Of a stretch of 64,000 nt of DNA, positions 45,521 to 55,062 are shown piece after piece; positions within the stretch are counted from its first letter, which is position 1; each line of letters begins with the position of its first letter. This DNA is from Saonia flava (GTDB lineage: Bacteria > Bacteroidota > Bacteroidia > Flavobacteriales > Flavobacteriaceae): NCBI RefSeq assembly GCF_011927795.1, contig NZ_JAATJJ010000001.1:2357062-2421061 (forward strand), read 5' to 3'. Below the pieces are notes generated by a model. That model was given only the letters and a program-made list of their open reading frames with translations, was not told the origin of the DNA and made no database searches. The translations under genes were made by a program, and so were the position numbers.

Positions 45521-46177
45521 TTAGGAATTTCCATTCCATTCTTTGTAGAATTGCTCTAAATAATCTAACATAAATTGATGTCGCTCTTCTGCCAATTTTT
45601 TCCCCGTTTGGGTATTCATTTTATTTTTTAAGAGCAGTAGTTTCTCATAAAAATGATTAATGGTGGGGGCGTTGGATTTTTTATATTCTTCTTTGCTCAT
45701 ACTTAGGTTGGGAGCAATTTCCGGGTCATACATAACCCTGTTTTTGAATCCCCCATAATTAAACGTTCTGGCAATGCCAATGGCACCTATGGCATCCAAT
45801 CGGTCTGCGTCCTGCACAACTTCTAATTCTTTGGAGCTGAACTTCTCTCCATCTGACAGACTATTCTTAAAGGATATATGGTTGATTATATTCACCACAT
45901 GCTGGACAACTTTTGCATCCACTTGGATAGTGGAAAGAAATTCTTCCGCCAATTTGGGTCCAACTGTTTCGTCCCCATCATGAAATTTGGCATCGGCAAT
46001 ATCGTGCAATAAAGCTCCTAGGGCAACCACTAAGGAATTTACTTTTTCAGATTGAGCAATTCTTTGGGCATTTAAAAACACACGGTGTGTGTGGAACCAA
46101 TCATGACCACCTTCTGCTCCTTTCAAGGTTTCCTTAACAAAGGCCATGGTCTGTTCAATATTATTTTTATCTGTCAT
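45521..46177 (-). CDS. HD domain phosphohydrolase
   Basis: The 218-residue protein has the HD metal-binding set: His in GGHDWFHTHRV, His-Asp in GALLHDIADAKFHDGDE, and the distal Asp in VVQDADRLDAIGAIGIART. It resembles YedJ-type HD hydrolases acting on nucleotides or other phosphoesters. Its start overlaps the acyltransferase stop by 4 bases. Confidence 0.88.
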   Translation of the reverse strand: MTDKNNIEQTMAFVKETLKGAEGGHDWFHTHRVFLNAQRIAQSEKVNSLVVALGALLHDIADAKFHDGDETVGPKLAEEFLSTIQVDAKVVQHVVNIINHISFKNSLSDGEKFSSKELEVVQDADRLDAIGAIGIARTFNYGGFKNRVMYDPEIAPNLSMSKEEYKKSNAPTINHFYEKLLLLKNKMNTQTGKKLAEERHQFMLDYLEQFYKEWNGNS

Positions 46178-46911
46178 TTAAAAGAAGTTATTCCTGAGAC
46201 CACCTTTTTTTCCACTATGGTTATCAATTCATCCAAATTGCCCTTAATTTCTATTGGCTCATGAACATCGTGGGTAATATGTGAGCCAAGACCCATGGGG
46301 AATTTGCCATAGCGCAACATTTTCCATGAATTGTTTATGCTTATAGGAACCACCAAGGCCGAGGGGGAATTTTTCATAAGAACTTTAAGACCCGTGGGCT
46401 GGAATTTTTTGGGATGTCCTGTTCTGCTCCTAGTGCCCTCAGGGAAAATAACGGCACTCCAATTATTTTTTTCAATGTTTTTGCCTAGTTTGGAAATTTC
46501 AGACAAGGCCTGTTTTCCATCTTTTCTATCTATTAAGGCTGCACCACCATGTCTTAAATTATAGGATACGCTTGGTATGCCCTTTCCTAGTTCTTTTTTG
46601 CTTACAAATTTTGGATGATGTTTCCGCATGTGCCATATAATAGGGGAAATATCGTACATGCTCTGGTGATTGGTGACGAAAATTAAAGGCTTGTTTTTCG
46701 GAATTTCGAAGGGAATATTAAAAGAATATCGGGTTCCCAAAATATTGGTACACCTCATAAGGGACAAATTTAAATAGGCCACACTTTTGGCATGCGCACT
46801 ATAACCAAAAACGTTTAGGCAAACCCATTGTATGGGATGGAAAACAACTAGAGTTAATCCAAAAAAAAGAAAGAAAATTATGGATACTGGATAAGAGATC
46901 AGTTTGGTCAT
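46174..46911 (-). CDS. plsC: 1-acyl-sn-glycerol-3-phosphate acyltransferase
   Basis: The 245-residue membrane protein has the acyltransferase motif NHQSMYD (His-x4-Asp) and the glycerophosphate-binding FPEGTRSRTG. VPISINNSW follows as a later motif. One or two N-terminal membrane helices anchor it. It makes phosphatidic acid from lysophosphatidic acid. It is coupled to the HD gene downstream. Confidence 0.93.
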   Translation of the reverse strand: MTKLISYPVSIIFFLFFGLTLVVFHPIQWVCLNVFGYSAHAKSVAYLNLSLMRCTNILGTRYSFNIPFEIPKNKPLIFVTNHQSMYDISPIIWHMRKHHPKFVSKKELGKGIPSVSYNLRHGGAALIDRKDGKQALSEISKLGKNIEKNNWSAVIFPEGTRSRTGHPKKFQPTGLKVLMKNSPSALVVPISINNSWKMLRYGKFPMGLGSHITHDVHEPIEIKGNLDELITIVEKKVVSGITSFK

Positions 46912-46920
46912 ATCACAAAA

Positions 46921-46952
46921 TTAAAAAAACCCCTGAATGATATTCAGAGGTT
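46921..46952 (-). terminator. terminator of the Cys-rich lipoprotein gene
   Basis: AACCCCTGAAT (46928-46938) pairs with ATTCAGAGGTT (46942-46952) with one mismatch around a 3-base loop. On the minus strand it is followed by seven T. It ends transcription coming from 47379 just before the acyltransferase gene start. Confidence 0.85.
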
Positions 46953-46977
46953 CACAAGAATTTTTCTTTGATAAATT

Positions 46978-47379
46978 TTAATTATCGTACACGGCAACGC
47001 ATTTTCCATTCTCACAAGTTGTTCCCGTAGGAGCTACAACCAGGGCACAGTCTGAAACAATGTCCCACTTTGTGTTAAATTCCTTCTCTTTTTGGTTATA
47101 TGCTGCAACCATGGCTTCTAAATTGTCTGTGTCTATAGATGTTGAATAGACCAAATAAGATTTGGGCCCTCCACAGGCTTTTGCCCCTAAGGCTATAAAC
47201 TTACAAGTAAAACCATCAGCACACACAGATTGGCCGGCAGTGGCATTAACCAGGTCCAATGACGCTTGTAGGGCAAGCACATCATCTTCAAAATCATTTT
47301 CTAAGGCTGGGTCATCTCCAAGACATCCTGTTAGGATGAGCATTGGAAGCAAGCCCAATACTAAAATCAATTTTTTCAT
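46978..47379 (-). CDS. small Cys-rich lipoprotein
   Basis: The 133-residue protein has a lipoprotein signal (LPMLILTGCLGDD). The mature part holds six further cysteines (SVCADGFTCKF, AKACGGPKS, SDCALV, TTCENGKCVAV), probably three disulfides, with ENGKC near the C-terminus. No family is recognised with certainty. It is exported and membrane-anchored; function unknown. Confidence 0.75.
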   Translation of the reverse strand: MKKLILVLGLLPMLILTGCLGDDPALENDFEDDVLALQASLDLVNATAGQSVCADGFTCKFIALGAKACGGPKSYLVYSTSIDTDNLEAMVAAYNQKEKEFNTKWDIVSDCALVVAPTGTTCENGKCVAVYDN

Positions 47380-47416
47380 TTTATAACTATTTTGTTTTCT
47401 AAAAGATGTTTAAAAC

Positions 47417-47460
47417 AAAAAAAAGTTGCGTAGCTCTTTTTAGACCTCCACAACTTTTTG
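47417..47460 (-). terminator. terminator of the bacilliredoxin gene
   Basis: AAAAAGTTG (47420-47428) and CAACTTTTT (47451-47459) form a 9-base stem. On the minus strand the stem is followed by further T residues. It lies 25 bases after the bacilliredoxin stop. Confidence 0.65.
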
Positions 47461-47484
47461 GTTCTTTTTTAAGAAGAGAAACTC

Positions 47485-47895
47485 TTAACAGAATTCGTTA
47501 TAGGCTTCTGTTAAGTTCTCAGCAATAATTTCTGCTGGCCTTCCTTCAATATGGTGGCGCTCTATCATATGTACTAATTCACCATCCTTAAACAAGGCCA
47601 TACTTGGCGAAGAGGGAGGAAAAGGGATCATAGCATTTCTAGCAGCATCAACAGCTTCAAAATCTACTCCGGCAAATACAGTTACTATATGGTCTGGCTT
47701 CTTATTGTTCATAAGGCTCATTTTTGCCGCTGGCCTAGCATTTGCTGCGGCACAACCACAAACAGAATTTACAACTACTAAAGTTGTACCAGATTGTGCC
47801 AAAGCATTTTTAACGGCTTCGGATGTATGTAATTCTTCAAACCCGGCCATTGCCAAGTCATCTCTCATAGGTTTAACTAATTCTGCGGGATACAT
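47485..47895 (-). CDS. bacilliredoxin (BrxA/BrxB, YphP/YqiW family)
   Basis: The 136-residue thioredoxin-fold protein has the CGC active site (Cys46-Gly-Cys48 in VNSVCGCAAANARPA). Family members remove bacillithiol from proteins or act as general thiol-disulfide enzymes, and are common in Bacteroidota. ELVHMIERHHIEG is the conserved C-terminal block. A -7-like TACCTTTG (complement of 47926-47933) lies upstream. Confidence 0.92.
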   Translation of the reverse strand: MYPAELVKPMRDDLAMAGFEELHTSEAVKNALAQSGTTLVVVNSVCGCAAANARPAAKMSLMNNKKPDHIVTVFAGVDFEAVDAARNAMIPFPPSSPSMALFKDGELVHMIERHHIEGRPAEIIAENLTEAYNEFC

Positions 47896-48027
47896 ATTTG
47901 TCTATTTTTAATTCGTAATAGGATACAAAGGTAACTAATTTGTCGCATTTTTAGGGAGTACCTTAACTTTTCCATAGAACGACTTTTAGCCAGTAAAATT
48001 ATATCTTTGGAAAAATTCAAAATTATT

Positions 48028-48780
48028 ATGTTTAAATGGTTTGGCGCTATTTTAGGGTACTATATTTTTCGTTATCCAGGAGCCATTTTAGGTTTTTTTA
48101 TTGGAAGTGCCATAGATAGTTTTAGCGCAAAAGGAGAGGGCAGTATTGGAAGAGGAGCAGGCACTGTTTTTAGGGATATGCGCAGGCAGCAAGTATCCCC
48201 AGCAGATTTTGAGTTGAACCTTCTTTCCCTATGCTCTATAGTTATAAAGGCAGATGGGCAAGTTAGCCAACGGGAGTTGGACTATGTAAGACAGTACTTT
48301 GTAAGCACTTATGGCAAGGAAAAGGCCAATGCCATTTTTAGGACTTTTAACGAGGTCATTAAAAAAAGGGAAATTTCTGCCCAGAAGGTCTGTGCCTATA
48401 TGACCCAACGTACACGCTATGAAGTTCGGTTACAATTGCTCCATTTTTTGTTTGGAATTGCACAGGCAGATGGTAATGTTAGTACTCCTGAAATTAATAA
48501 AATAAGAGAAATGGCAGGTTACCTTAGGGTTAATCTTAGTGATTTCGAAAGTATCATGGCCATGTTCATCAAATCGGCCGATAATGCGTATAAAATTTTG
48601 GAGATAGGTAAAAATGCTTCAGATGAGGAAGTGAAGAAAGCCTACAGGACCATGGCCAAAAAGTACCACCCAGACAAGGTAATTACAGAAAATGAGGCCA
48701 TTAAAAAAGGTGCAGAGGAAAAATTTAAACAGGTTCAAAAGGCCTATGAAGAAATTCAGAAAGAGCGAGGGATTAGTTAG
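48028..48780 (+). CDS. DnaJ-domain protein with TerB-like domain (DjlA type)
   Basis: The start is placed at ATG 48028; a TTG at 48007 lies inside the -7-like TATCTTTG (48002-48009), so it is unlikely to be translated. The 250-residue protein begins with a short membrane anchor ([21 protein letters not shown]), continues with a TerB/DjlA-like helical domain (residues about 55-155, [18 protein letters not shown]), and ends with a J domain carrying the HPD motif in AKKYHPDKV. It would recruit DnaK at the membrane. Confidence 0.9.
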   Translation: MFKWFGAILGYYIFRYPGAILGFFIGSAIDSFSAKGEGSIGRGAGTVFRDMRRQQVSPADFELNLLSLCSIVIKADGQVSQRELDYVRQYFVSTYGKEKANAIFRTFNEVIKKREISAQKVCAYMTQRTRYEVRLQLLHFLFGIAQADGNVSTPEINKIREMAGYLRVNLSDFESIMAMFIKSADNAYKILEIGKNASDEEVKKAYRTMAKKYHPDKVITENEAIKKGAEEKFKQVQKAYEEIQKERGIS

Positions 48781-48815
48781 AAACCTCCGATTAATCTAAT
48801 CATAAATAAAAGAAA

Positions 48816-49400
48816 ATGCAGGAATTTTGGTTTTATATAGAACTGGGTTTGAGTCATGTATTGGATTTTGGAGCATATGACCATATCTTGTTCCTATCCG
48901 CATTGGCAATCCCTTTTACGTTTAAAAGCTGGAAAAAAGTATTGATTTTGGCTACCATTTTTACTATTGCCCATTGTATTTCTTTGGCGTTGTCCGTGTA
49001 TGAAGTGGTGGTAATGGATGCTACCTGGATAGAATTCTTAATTCCGTTGACCATTTTATTGACAGCGTTGTTCAATATTTTGGATTCTAAGAAGAACATT
49101 GGTCACAAAAGTTTGTTGCTGCCGTCACTGGCAACGGCATTTTTTGGACTGATCCATGGGTTTGGATTCTCAAACTATTTTAAAATGCTAATGGCGGGAG
49201 AAGATGAAAAAACGGGCCCGTTATTGGGATTTGCACTAGGGATAGAACTTTCCCAAGTAACAATTATTCTATGCATATTGTTATTGGCCTATATTGTACA
49301 AAACCTTTTTAAGGTAAAGCAATCCCTATTTGTTTTAATATGCTCGGCATTAATTATTTTAATAACCATACCTATGCTCATCAATACATTTCCTATATAG
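48816..49400 (+). CDS. HupE/UreJ-like membrane protein
   Basis: The 194-residue protein has about six membrane helices. The HupE/UreJ metal-binding residues are visible as His and Asp in LGLSHVLDFGAYDHILF, His in FTIAHCISLAL, and His in FFGLIHGFGFSN. Homologs transport nickel or cobalt. No hydrogenase or urease gene is present here, so the metal and purpose are open. Confidence 0.82.
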   Translation: MQEFWFYIELGLSHVLDFGAYDHILFLSALAIPFTFKSWKKVLILATIFTIAHCISLALSVYEVVVMDATWIEFLIPLTILLTALFNILDSKKNIGHKSLLLPSLATAFFGLIHGFGFSNYFKMLMAGEDEKTGPLLGFALGIELSQVTIILCILLLAYIVQNLFKVKQSLFVLICSALIILITIPMLINTFPI

Positions 49401-49519
49401 GTTTTCACTAAATATTAACCTTTTGCATAGTTGTCAACATTGGGTAAAGGCCTATATTAGTTGATGAAAGAGAAAAAAAATAGAAAGGATGGCAATTATA
49501 TAAGCTGTCCGCAGATTGA

Positions 49520-49957
49520 ATGAATAAAAACAAACAAGAAAAATACGATAAAGCATATTTACGAATGGCCGAAGAATGGGGCAAATTGTCCTATTGTAGG
49601 CGTAAGCAAGTTGGAGCTATCATTGTAAAGGATAGAATGATTATATCTGATGGCTATAACGGTACCCCAACAGGATTTGAAAATTTTTGTGAAGATGAAG
49701 AAGGGTACACCAAATGGTATGTATTGCACGCAGAGGCCAATGCCATATCAAAAGTGGCATCCTCCACACAATCTTGTGAAGGTTCTACGTTATATATAAC
49801 ATTGTCCCCTTGTCGGGAATGTAGCAAGTTGATACATCAATCAGGAATTAAAAGGGTAGTCTATAAAAAGGCTTACAAAGATGATTCGGGATTAATTTTT
49901 TTGGAAAAGGCGGGTGTGGACCTGACACATTTACCCAATATTGAGAATATTTCTTAA
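49520..49957 (+). CDS. dCMP deaminase-like protein (ComEB type)
   Basis: The 145-residue zinc deaminase has His70-Ala-Glu72 in YVLHAEANAIS and Cys98/Cys101 in SPCRECSKLI, together the zinc site and catalytic Glu. Homologs convert dCMP to dUMP for thymidylate synthesis. It is 11 bases before the S41 protease gene. Confidence 0.92.
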   Translation: MNKNKQEKYDKAYLRMAEEWGKLSYCRRKQVGAIIVKDRMIISDGYNGTPTGFENFCEDEEGYTKWYVLHAEANAISKVASSTQSCEGSTLYITLSPCRECSKLIHQSGIKRVVYKKAYKDDSGLIFLEKAGVDLTHLPNIENIS

Positions 49958-49968
49958 CAACCTATAAA

Positions 49969-51606
49969 ATGAACAAAAAATATAACTACTTATGGCCTGC
50001 AATCATTGGCACAGCTGTGGCCATTGGTATTTTTATAGGCGGAAAGCTTCATTTTAATGATTCACCAGAGAAACTATTTACCACAAACTCAAAAAAGGAC
50101 AAGCTAAACAGGCTTATTGATTATATAGATTTTGAGTATGTGGATGAAATAGATACAGACAGTATTGTAGATGTTACGGTCAACAACATTTTAAACAAAT
50201 TAGACCCCCATTCTGTCTATATACCAAAACGGGAGATGAAAGAGGTTTCGGAGAACATGAAGGGCGATTTTGTTGGGATTGGGGTAAATTTCTACATGTA
50301 TAAGGACACTATATCGGTTATTAGAACCGTTGAAAATGGTCCAAGCTCCCGGAAAGGCATAAAAGCAGGTGACCGTATTTTGGTTGCGGACACAGATACT
50401 TTATATGGTAGGAAATTACCCAATGATACCATTGTAAATAGATTAAAAGGAAAAGAAGGAACCAAAGTAAAACTTAAAGTATATCGAAAGAGCGAGGATA
50501 GATTTTTCACCGTGGATATTAAAAGAGGAGTGGTTCCCATTAGAAGTGTGGAAGCCTATTATATGATGACCCAAGACATGGGTTATATAAAAGTAAATAG
50601 ATTTGCGGAGTCCACTTTTTCAGAATTTAAAAATGCATTAACAGAACTAAGAAAGCAAGGGGCAAAAAAGCTGACCTTGGATTTAAGGGACAATCCAGGA
50701 GGATATCTGGGGATTGCCGAAAAAATGGCAGATGAATTTCTAGAGGATGGTAAATTGATTCTATTCACTAAAAATAAAAAGGGAAAGATAGACAAAGCCT
50801 TTGCCACAGATAAGGGGAGTTTTGAGGATAAACCTGTTTATGTGCTGATAAATGAGCGTTCCGCCTCTGCAAGTGAAATTATTGCAGGAGCCTTACAGGA
50901 CAATGATATAGGAACCATTGTGGGGAGAAGGTCGTTCGGAAAGGGATTGGTGCAAAGAGAAATGGAATTGGGCGATGGGTCGGCAGTTAGATTAACAGTT
51001 TCCAGGTATTATACCCCAACAGGTCGTTCCATACAAAAAACCTATAGTAATGGGAATAAGGACTACTACCAAACATTTACAGATCGCTACCATACCGGGG
51101 AGTTGGTTTCTGTGGATAGTATAAAGGTGGCAGATTCATTAAAATTTACAACCCCAAAGGGCAAAGTGGTCTATGGCGGTGGAGGTATAATTCCAGATGC
51201 ATTTGTTCCAATTGGCAACAATGAGGAAGAAACAGTGAAGACCTTGGAAAGTATAGGATTTATATCGTATTATGTTTTTGAACATTTGGACAAGAACAGA
51301 CTACAGTATAAAGATTATACCCAATCAGAATTTGTAGATAATTTTAGAGTTGACGACATATTGTTTGAAGATTTCATCAATTATTGTGAGCGATCACCAG
51401 AGGTGAGAAGGCTACAATTAAAATATTATGATTTAGAGGATAAAATAAAATTATATTTAAAGGCATCCTTGGCGGAACAGTTGTTTTCTAAAAATAGTTA
51501 TGCCAAAATAAAAGGAGAAGGGGATGATATGCTTAATAGAGTACTGGAGTTGGATGCCCCAACATTATACCAAAAAGAGGCAGACTCAATTGAGGCCATC
51601 AATTAA
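49969..51606 (+). CDS. S41 family C-terminal processing protease
   Basis: The 545-residue protein has an N-terminal membrane anchor (residues 8-25) and a PDZ domain at about 95-185 (FVGIGVNFYMYKD, GIKAGDRILVAD). The S41 catalytic core has the Ser in RSASASE at 297-303 and Lys325 in RRSFGKGLVQ. It would cleave periplasmic proteins near their C-termini. The stop overlaps that of the convergent small membrane protein by 4 bases. Confidence 0.94.
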   Translation: MNKKYNYLWPAIIGTAVAIGIFIGGKLHFNDSPEKLFTTNSKKDKLNRLIDYIDFEYVDEIDTDSIVDVTVNNILNKLDPHSVYIPKREMKEVSENMKGDFVGIGVNFYMYKDTISVIRTVENGPSSRKGIKAGDRILVADTDTLYGRKLPNDTIVNRLKGKEGTKVKLKVYRKSEDRFFTVDIKRGVVPIRSVEAYYMMTQDMGYIKVNRFAESTFSEFKNALTELRKQGAKKLTLDLRDNPGGYLGIAEKMADEFLEDGKLILFTKNKKGKIDKAFATDKGSFEDKPVYVLINERSASASEIIAGALQDNDIGTIVGRRSFGKGLVQREMELGDGSAVRLTVSRYYTPTGRSIQKTYSNGNKDYYQTFTDRYHTGELVSVDSIKVADSLKFTTPKGKVVYGGGGIIPDAFVPIGNNEEETVKTLESIGFISYYVFEHLDKNRLQYKDYTQSEFVDNFRVDDILFEDFINYCERSPEVRRLQLKYYDLEDKIKLYLKASLAEQLFSKNSYAKIKGEGDDMLNRVLELDAPTLYQKEADSIEAIN

Positions 51607-51806
51607 TCTTCATCCAATTTTTTCTCTATCTTTTTAGATGTAATATAGATGAGAAGTAGGACAATGGCACAAAGGCAAGCAACAATTCCTATCAATGCAA
51701 TTAGACTATCACCCAACAAAGGGTTTTCAAAATCTATCAAAGTGGCATTATAGGCAATCAAAGCAACCGCTAAAATCATTAATATTATGGTAAGTGTTCT
51801 ACTCAT
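51603..51806 (-). CDS. small two-helix membrane protein
   Basis: The 67-residue protein has two membrane helices (MSRTLTIILMILAVALIAYN and ALIGIVACLCAIVLLLIYIT) and a charged tail ending KKLDED. No known motif. It lies 11 bases downstream of marC in the same direction, so it is probably co-transcribed. Confidence 0.65.
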   Translation of the reverse strand: MSRTLTIILMILAVALIAYNATLIDFENPLLGDSLIALIGIVACLCAIVLLLIYITSKKIEKKLDED

Positions 51807-51817
51807 TGCTATTATTT

Positions 51818-52390
51818 TTAAAAAAGTTGATTGATGTTTGCCGCAAATAATTTCACTGAAATGGCCAATAAAATTACCCCAAATACTTTTCTGATTATAT
51901 TCAGCCCATTTTTACCCAAAACGTGCTCTATTTTTTTTGAAGATTTTAAGACCAGATAAACAAAAATAATATTTACTAAAATGGCAACAATAATATTTTC
52001 CACATAATATTCGGCCCGTAAGGAAAGTAAAGAGGTCATGGTTCCCGCTCCAGCTATTAAGGGAAAGGCAATTGGGACAACAGAAGCACTTTCAGGCTCA
52101 TCATCTTTATATAGGGTAATGCCCAAGATCATTTCTATGGCCAAAAAGAAAATAACTAGGGCTCCGGCCACGGCAAAGGAGTTTACATCAATCCCGATTA
52201 ACTGCAGAATTTCTTCCCCCACAAATAGAAAAGCTATCATTATGCCACCAGCTACCAAAGTGGCCTTTCCAGACTGGATATGACCTACTTTATTACGTAG
52301 GCCTATGATAATTGGAATACTTCCCAAAATATCAATTACAGCAAAAAGAATCATACTTGCTGTGATAATTTCCTTAAAGTTGAAGTTCAT
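51818..52390 (-). CDS. MarC family integral membrane protein
   Basis: The 190-residue protein has about six membrane helices and the MarC features FAVIDILGSIPIIIGL near the start and VPIAFPLIAGAGTMTSLL in the middle. Despite the name, a role in antibiotic resistance has not held up; function unknown. Confidence 0.9.
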   Translation of the reverse strand: MNFNFKEIITASMILFAVIDILGSIPIIIGLRNKVGHIQSGKATLVAGGIMIAFLFVGEEILQLIGIDVNSFAVAGALVIFFLAIEMILGITLYKDDEPESASVVPIAFPLIAGAGTMTSLLSLRAEYYVENIIVAILVNIIFVYLVLKSSKKIEHVLGKNGLNIIRKVFGVILLAISVKLFAANINQLF

Positions 52391-52468
52391 TTTGAACCGA
52401 ATTTAGATTTCGTGCAAATTTACGTTTTATAGAAAGCTTTTGGATCTTTTGAAGAAAAATAAAAGAGA

Positions 52469-52496
52469 TTGTTGATGTTGTAAAAAGGTATCTTTG
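52469..52496 (+). promoter_or_regulatory. Bacteroidota promoter of the DUF3109 gene
   Basis: TTG at 52469-52471 and TATCTTTG at 52489-52496 are separated by 17 bases, matching the consensus TTG-N17-TAnnTTTG. The gene starts 19 bases after the -7 element. Confidence 0.7.
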
Positions 52497-52514
52497 CCAA
52501 TATAAACGCAAGAT

Positions 52515-53087
52515 ATGTTTCAGTTAGGAAAGACCATTGTATCCGAGGAAATAATAGAAAATGAATTTGTATGCAATCTAAGTGCATGTAAAGGAGCGTG
52601 TTGTATTGATGGCAATGCTGGTGCCCCTGTCGAGGATTCTGAAACTGAGATTTTAGTTGATATCTATAAAGACGTTAAGCCATTTTTAAGGCCAGAAGGT
52701 ATTGCTGCCATAGAAGAGCAGGGCGCATTTGTAAAAGGTGATGATGGAGAGTGGGAAACCCCTTTAGTAAACGAAAGCGAATGTGCCTATGTTGTCTTTT
52801 CTGAGAATGGTATTACCAAATGTGGTATAGAAGAGGCCTATAACCAAGGGGCCATTTCATGGAAAAAACCAGTTTCTTGTCACTTATATCCTATACGGGT
52901 AAGGGAGTATACAGAGCTTACCGCCGTAAATTACCATAAATGGGAAATTTGTGATGACGCCTGTAGTTTGGGAAAAGAATTGCAAGTGCCAATTTACAAG
53001 TTTGTTAAAGAAGCATTGATAAGAAAATTTGGGGAAAAGTGGTATGCGGAGTTGGAAGAGGTCGCAAAAGAACATACTAAACCGTAG
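52515..53087 (+). CDS. DUF3109 family Cys-rich protein
   Basis: The 190-residue cytoplasmic protein is rich in conserved cysteines: CNLSACKGACCIDG near the start, then NGITKCGIEEAY, KPVSCHLYPIRV and CDDACSLGKE. The pattern resembles the YkgJ-type zinc or iron-sulfur binding proteins and is typical of DUF3109. Function unknown. Its 3' end overlaps the convergent kinase gene by 11 bases. Confidence 0.88.
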   Translation: MFQLGKTIVSEEIIENEFVCNLSACKGACCIDGNAGAPVEDSETEILVDIYKDVKPFLRPEGIAAIEEQGAFVKGDDGEWETPLVNESECAYVVFSENGITKCGIEEAYNQGAISWKKPVSCHLYPIRVREYTELTAVNYHKWEICDDACSLGKELQVPIYKFVKEALIRKFGEKWYAELEEVAKEHTKP

Positions 53088-55059
53088 GAATATATAGGAT
53101 TACCGTTGTTCCCGCAGGTTGGTTTTCATCATCATACAAGTCTACCATTTCTACTTCAAAAGAATTTTGATAATCTTTTGAGAAATTAGCCAGACGCTCT
53201 TTGGTTATATCTATTCCAACGGATTTTCTTTTTAGAACTTTACCTTCCTTTATTTTTTGGGCCATTTCTCTTCCTACTCCATTATCACTGACACTTATTT
53301 TGGTGAACCATTGATTTTCCTTACTTATATGAAGCTCTATTTTCTTTTCCCCTTCTTTTGAAGACAAACCGTGCCAAATGGCATTTTCCAAAAATGGCTG
53401 TAAGATAAGCGAGGGAATTTTTATGTTGTGAGTATCTATTGCATCATCAATGCTTATTTTAAAATCAATTTCATTGGAAAAACGAATATTCTCAATATTC
53501 ATATAAAGTTCAACCGTTTCCAATTCATCGGCCAATGATATTTCTTTCATGGATGAAGCCTCCAAAATTTTCCTTACCAATTTGGAAAATTTGTTTAGAT
53601 AGTGAACGGCATTCTTTTTTTCGTTGTTAATTATATAAAGTTTAATGGAGTTAAGAGAATTAAATAAAAAATGCGGGTTCATTTGGCTGCGAAGCATGCT
53701 TTGCTCCAAGGTCAAGACTTTTTTCTCATTGTTTAATTGGTATTGTCTATATAAAATATAAAGTATACCTGCTAATAGAGCCAAGGCTAGTCCGCTTACC
53801 AAAAGTGTAGTGTTATTTTTTCTTAACTTAAGTTGTATTAGTTCATTTTCTTTTGCCAATGCCTCCATTTGGTTTTTTGTTTTCTCAGCCTCATAGCGCA
53901 TAATGATATCATTGACATATCTGATATTAAGATTGTTGGAAATTTTCTTTTCTAGTCCCTTTGCTTCCTTATAATAAGCAATGGCGGTTTCAAAGTCACC
54001 TTTTTTCTCGGAGAGTTCGGATAGAAATTTAACCGCTTCAGCCTCGGCATCTGCCAGATTGTATTTTTGAGCTATTTCCAACCCCTTTCTAAGGTTATTT
54101 TCAGCTTCAGAGTACTTCTTTGTATGGATATAGGTCCACCCTAAATTAATTAGTATTTCTGAAATAATGGTTTTGTCACCCAACCGTTCGGCCAATGGGA
54201 GTATGGTTTCTAGAAGAGATAGGGCTTGCTCAGGTTTATCTTGATGAACATAGACATGTGCAATACTATATTGACATATAATCCTTCCCTTTTCCGATTT
54301 GATTTGATTGTTGTATTTAAGGGAAATATTAAAGTTTTCCAGGGCCTCTGTCAACTTATCCTGGGCTTCATAGCACTCTCCAATATTGTGGTAGTTTATG
54401 GCCATTCCCAAAACATTACCTAGTTTCTTTTCGTAAATCAACGATTCGGAAAACTTGGCTATGGCCAAATCATACTGTTCCATTCTTTTGTAAATATTCC
54501 CTATTCCATTTAAGGATACATTAATGCTTCTTAATATCTCTGTTGAAGGATTTTCTATTGTTTCGGCAAGAGAAAGAGCTTCTTGGGCAAAATCTAGTGC
54601 GGATTTTATAGAATCTGTTCTGCGATATACTACGCTTAGCATGTTTAGACTAAATATTCTGAATTCAATATTGTCAGCTTCTACGGCCACTTTTAGAGCC
54701 TCATTATGAAGTTTTATGGCATTTCCAAACTGGGAAATATCCCTATATTTTCTTCCAAGTTGGTTCAAGGCATAGGATTGGCCAACTAAGAATCCTTGTT
54801 TTGCCGCTTTATTGGCAAAATAACGCATATAGACAGTATCAGTCCTTTTTGGTTTTAAATAGGCGTCCAGCTCATTATAAGTTATAGGCTTGGCCTTTAT
54901 AAGACTATCTGTAGTTTTAATAAATGAACTTGATACAGTTTGTGCAAAACTTTGAATGCACCACAATGAGAGAAAAAATAAAATAAAAATGCTTCTCAGA
55001 GACGCATCCGTAACCAATTTTTTTTTGGGAATTAAATTAAGGGGAATGATTACTGGCAT
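53077..55059 (-). CDS. TPR-sensor histidine kinase, LytS-type
   Basis: The 660-residue protein has a signal peptide or first helix (RSIFILFFLSLWCIQSFAQ) and some seven TPR repeats at about 95-385. A coiled-coil follows, then one membrane helix at 417-437. The His_kinase domain has His463 in RSQMNPHFLFNSLNSIKLY and the ATPase part has SVSDNGVGREMAQK. The TPR part faces the periplasm and would sense a peptide or protein. It is 3 bases after the LytTR regulator gene and forms a pair with it. Confidence 0.94.
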   Translation of the reverse strand: MPVIIPLNLIPKKKLVTDASLRSIFILFFLSLWCIQSFAQTVSSSFIKTTDSLIKAKPITYNELDAYLKPKRTDTVYMRYFANKAAKQGFLVGQSYALNQLGRKYRDISQFGNAIKLHNEALKVAVEADNIEFRIFSLNMLSVVYRRTDSIKSALDFAQEALSLAETIENPSTEILRSINVSLNGIGNIYKRMEQYDLAIAKFSESLIYEKKLGNVLGMAINYHNIGECYEAQDKLTEALENFNISLKYNNQIKSEKGRIICQYSIAHVYVHQDKPEQALSLLETILPLAERLGDKTIISEILINLGWTYIHTKKYSEAENNLRKGLEIAQKYNLADAEAEAVKFLSELSEKKGDFETAIAYYKEAKGLEKKISNNLNIRYVNDIIMRYEAEKTKNQMEALAKENELIQLKLRKNNTTLLVSGLALALLAGILYILYRQYQLNNEKKVLTLEQSMLRSQMNPHFLFNSLNSIKLYIINNEKKNAVHYLNKFSKLVRKILEASSMKEISLADELETVELYMNIENIRFSNEIDFKISIDDAIDTHNIKIPSLILQPFLENAIWHGLSSKEGEKKIELHISKENQWFTKISVSDNGVGREMAQKIKEGKVLKRKSVGIDITKERLANFSKDYQNSFEVEMVDLYDDENQPAGTTVILYIPTV

Positions 55060-55062
55060 ATA

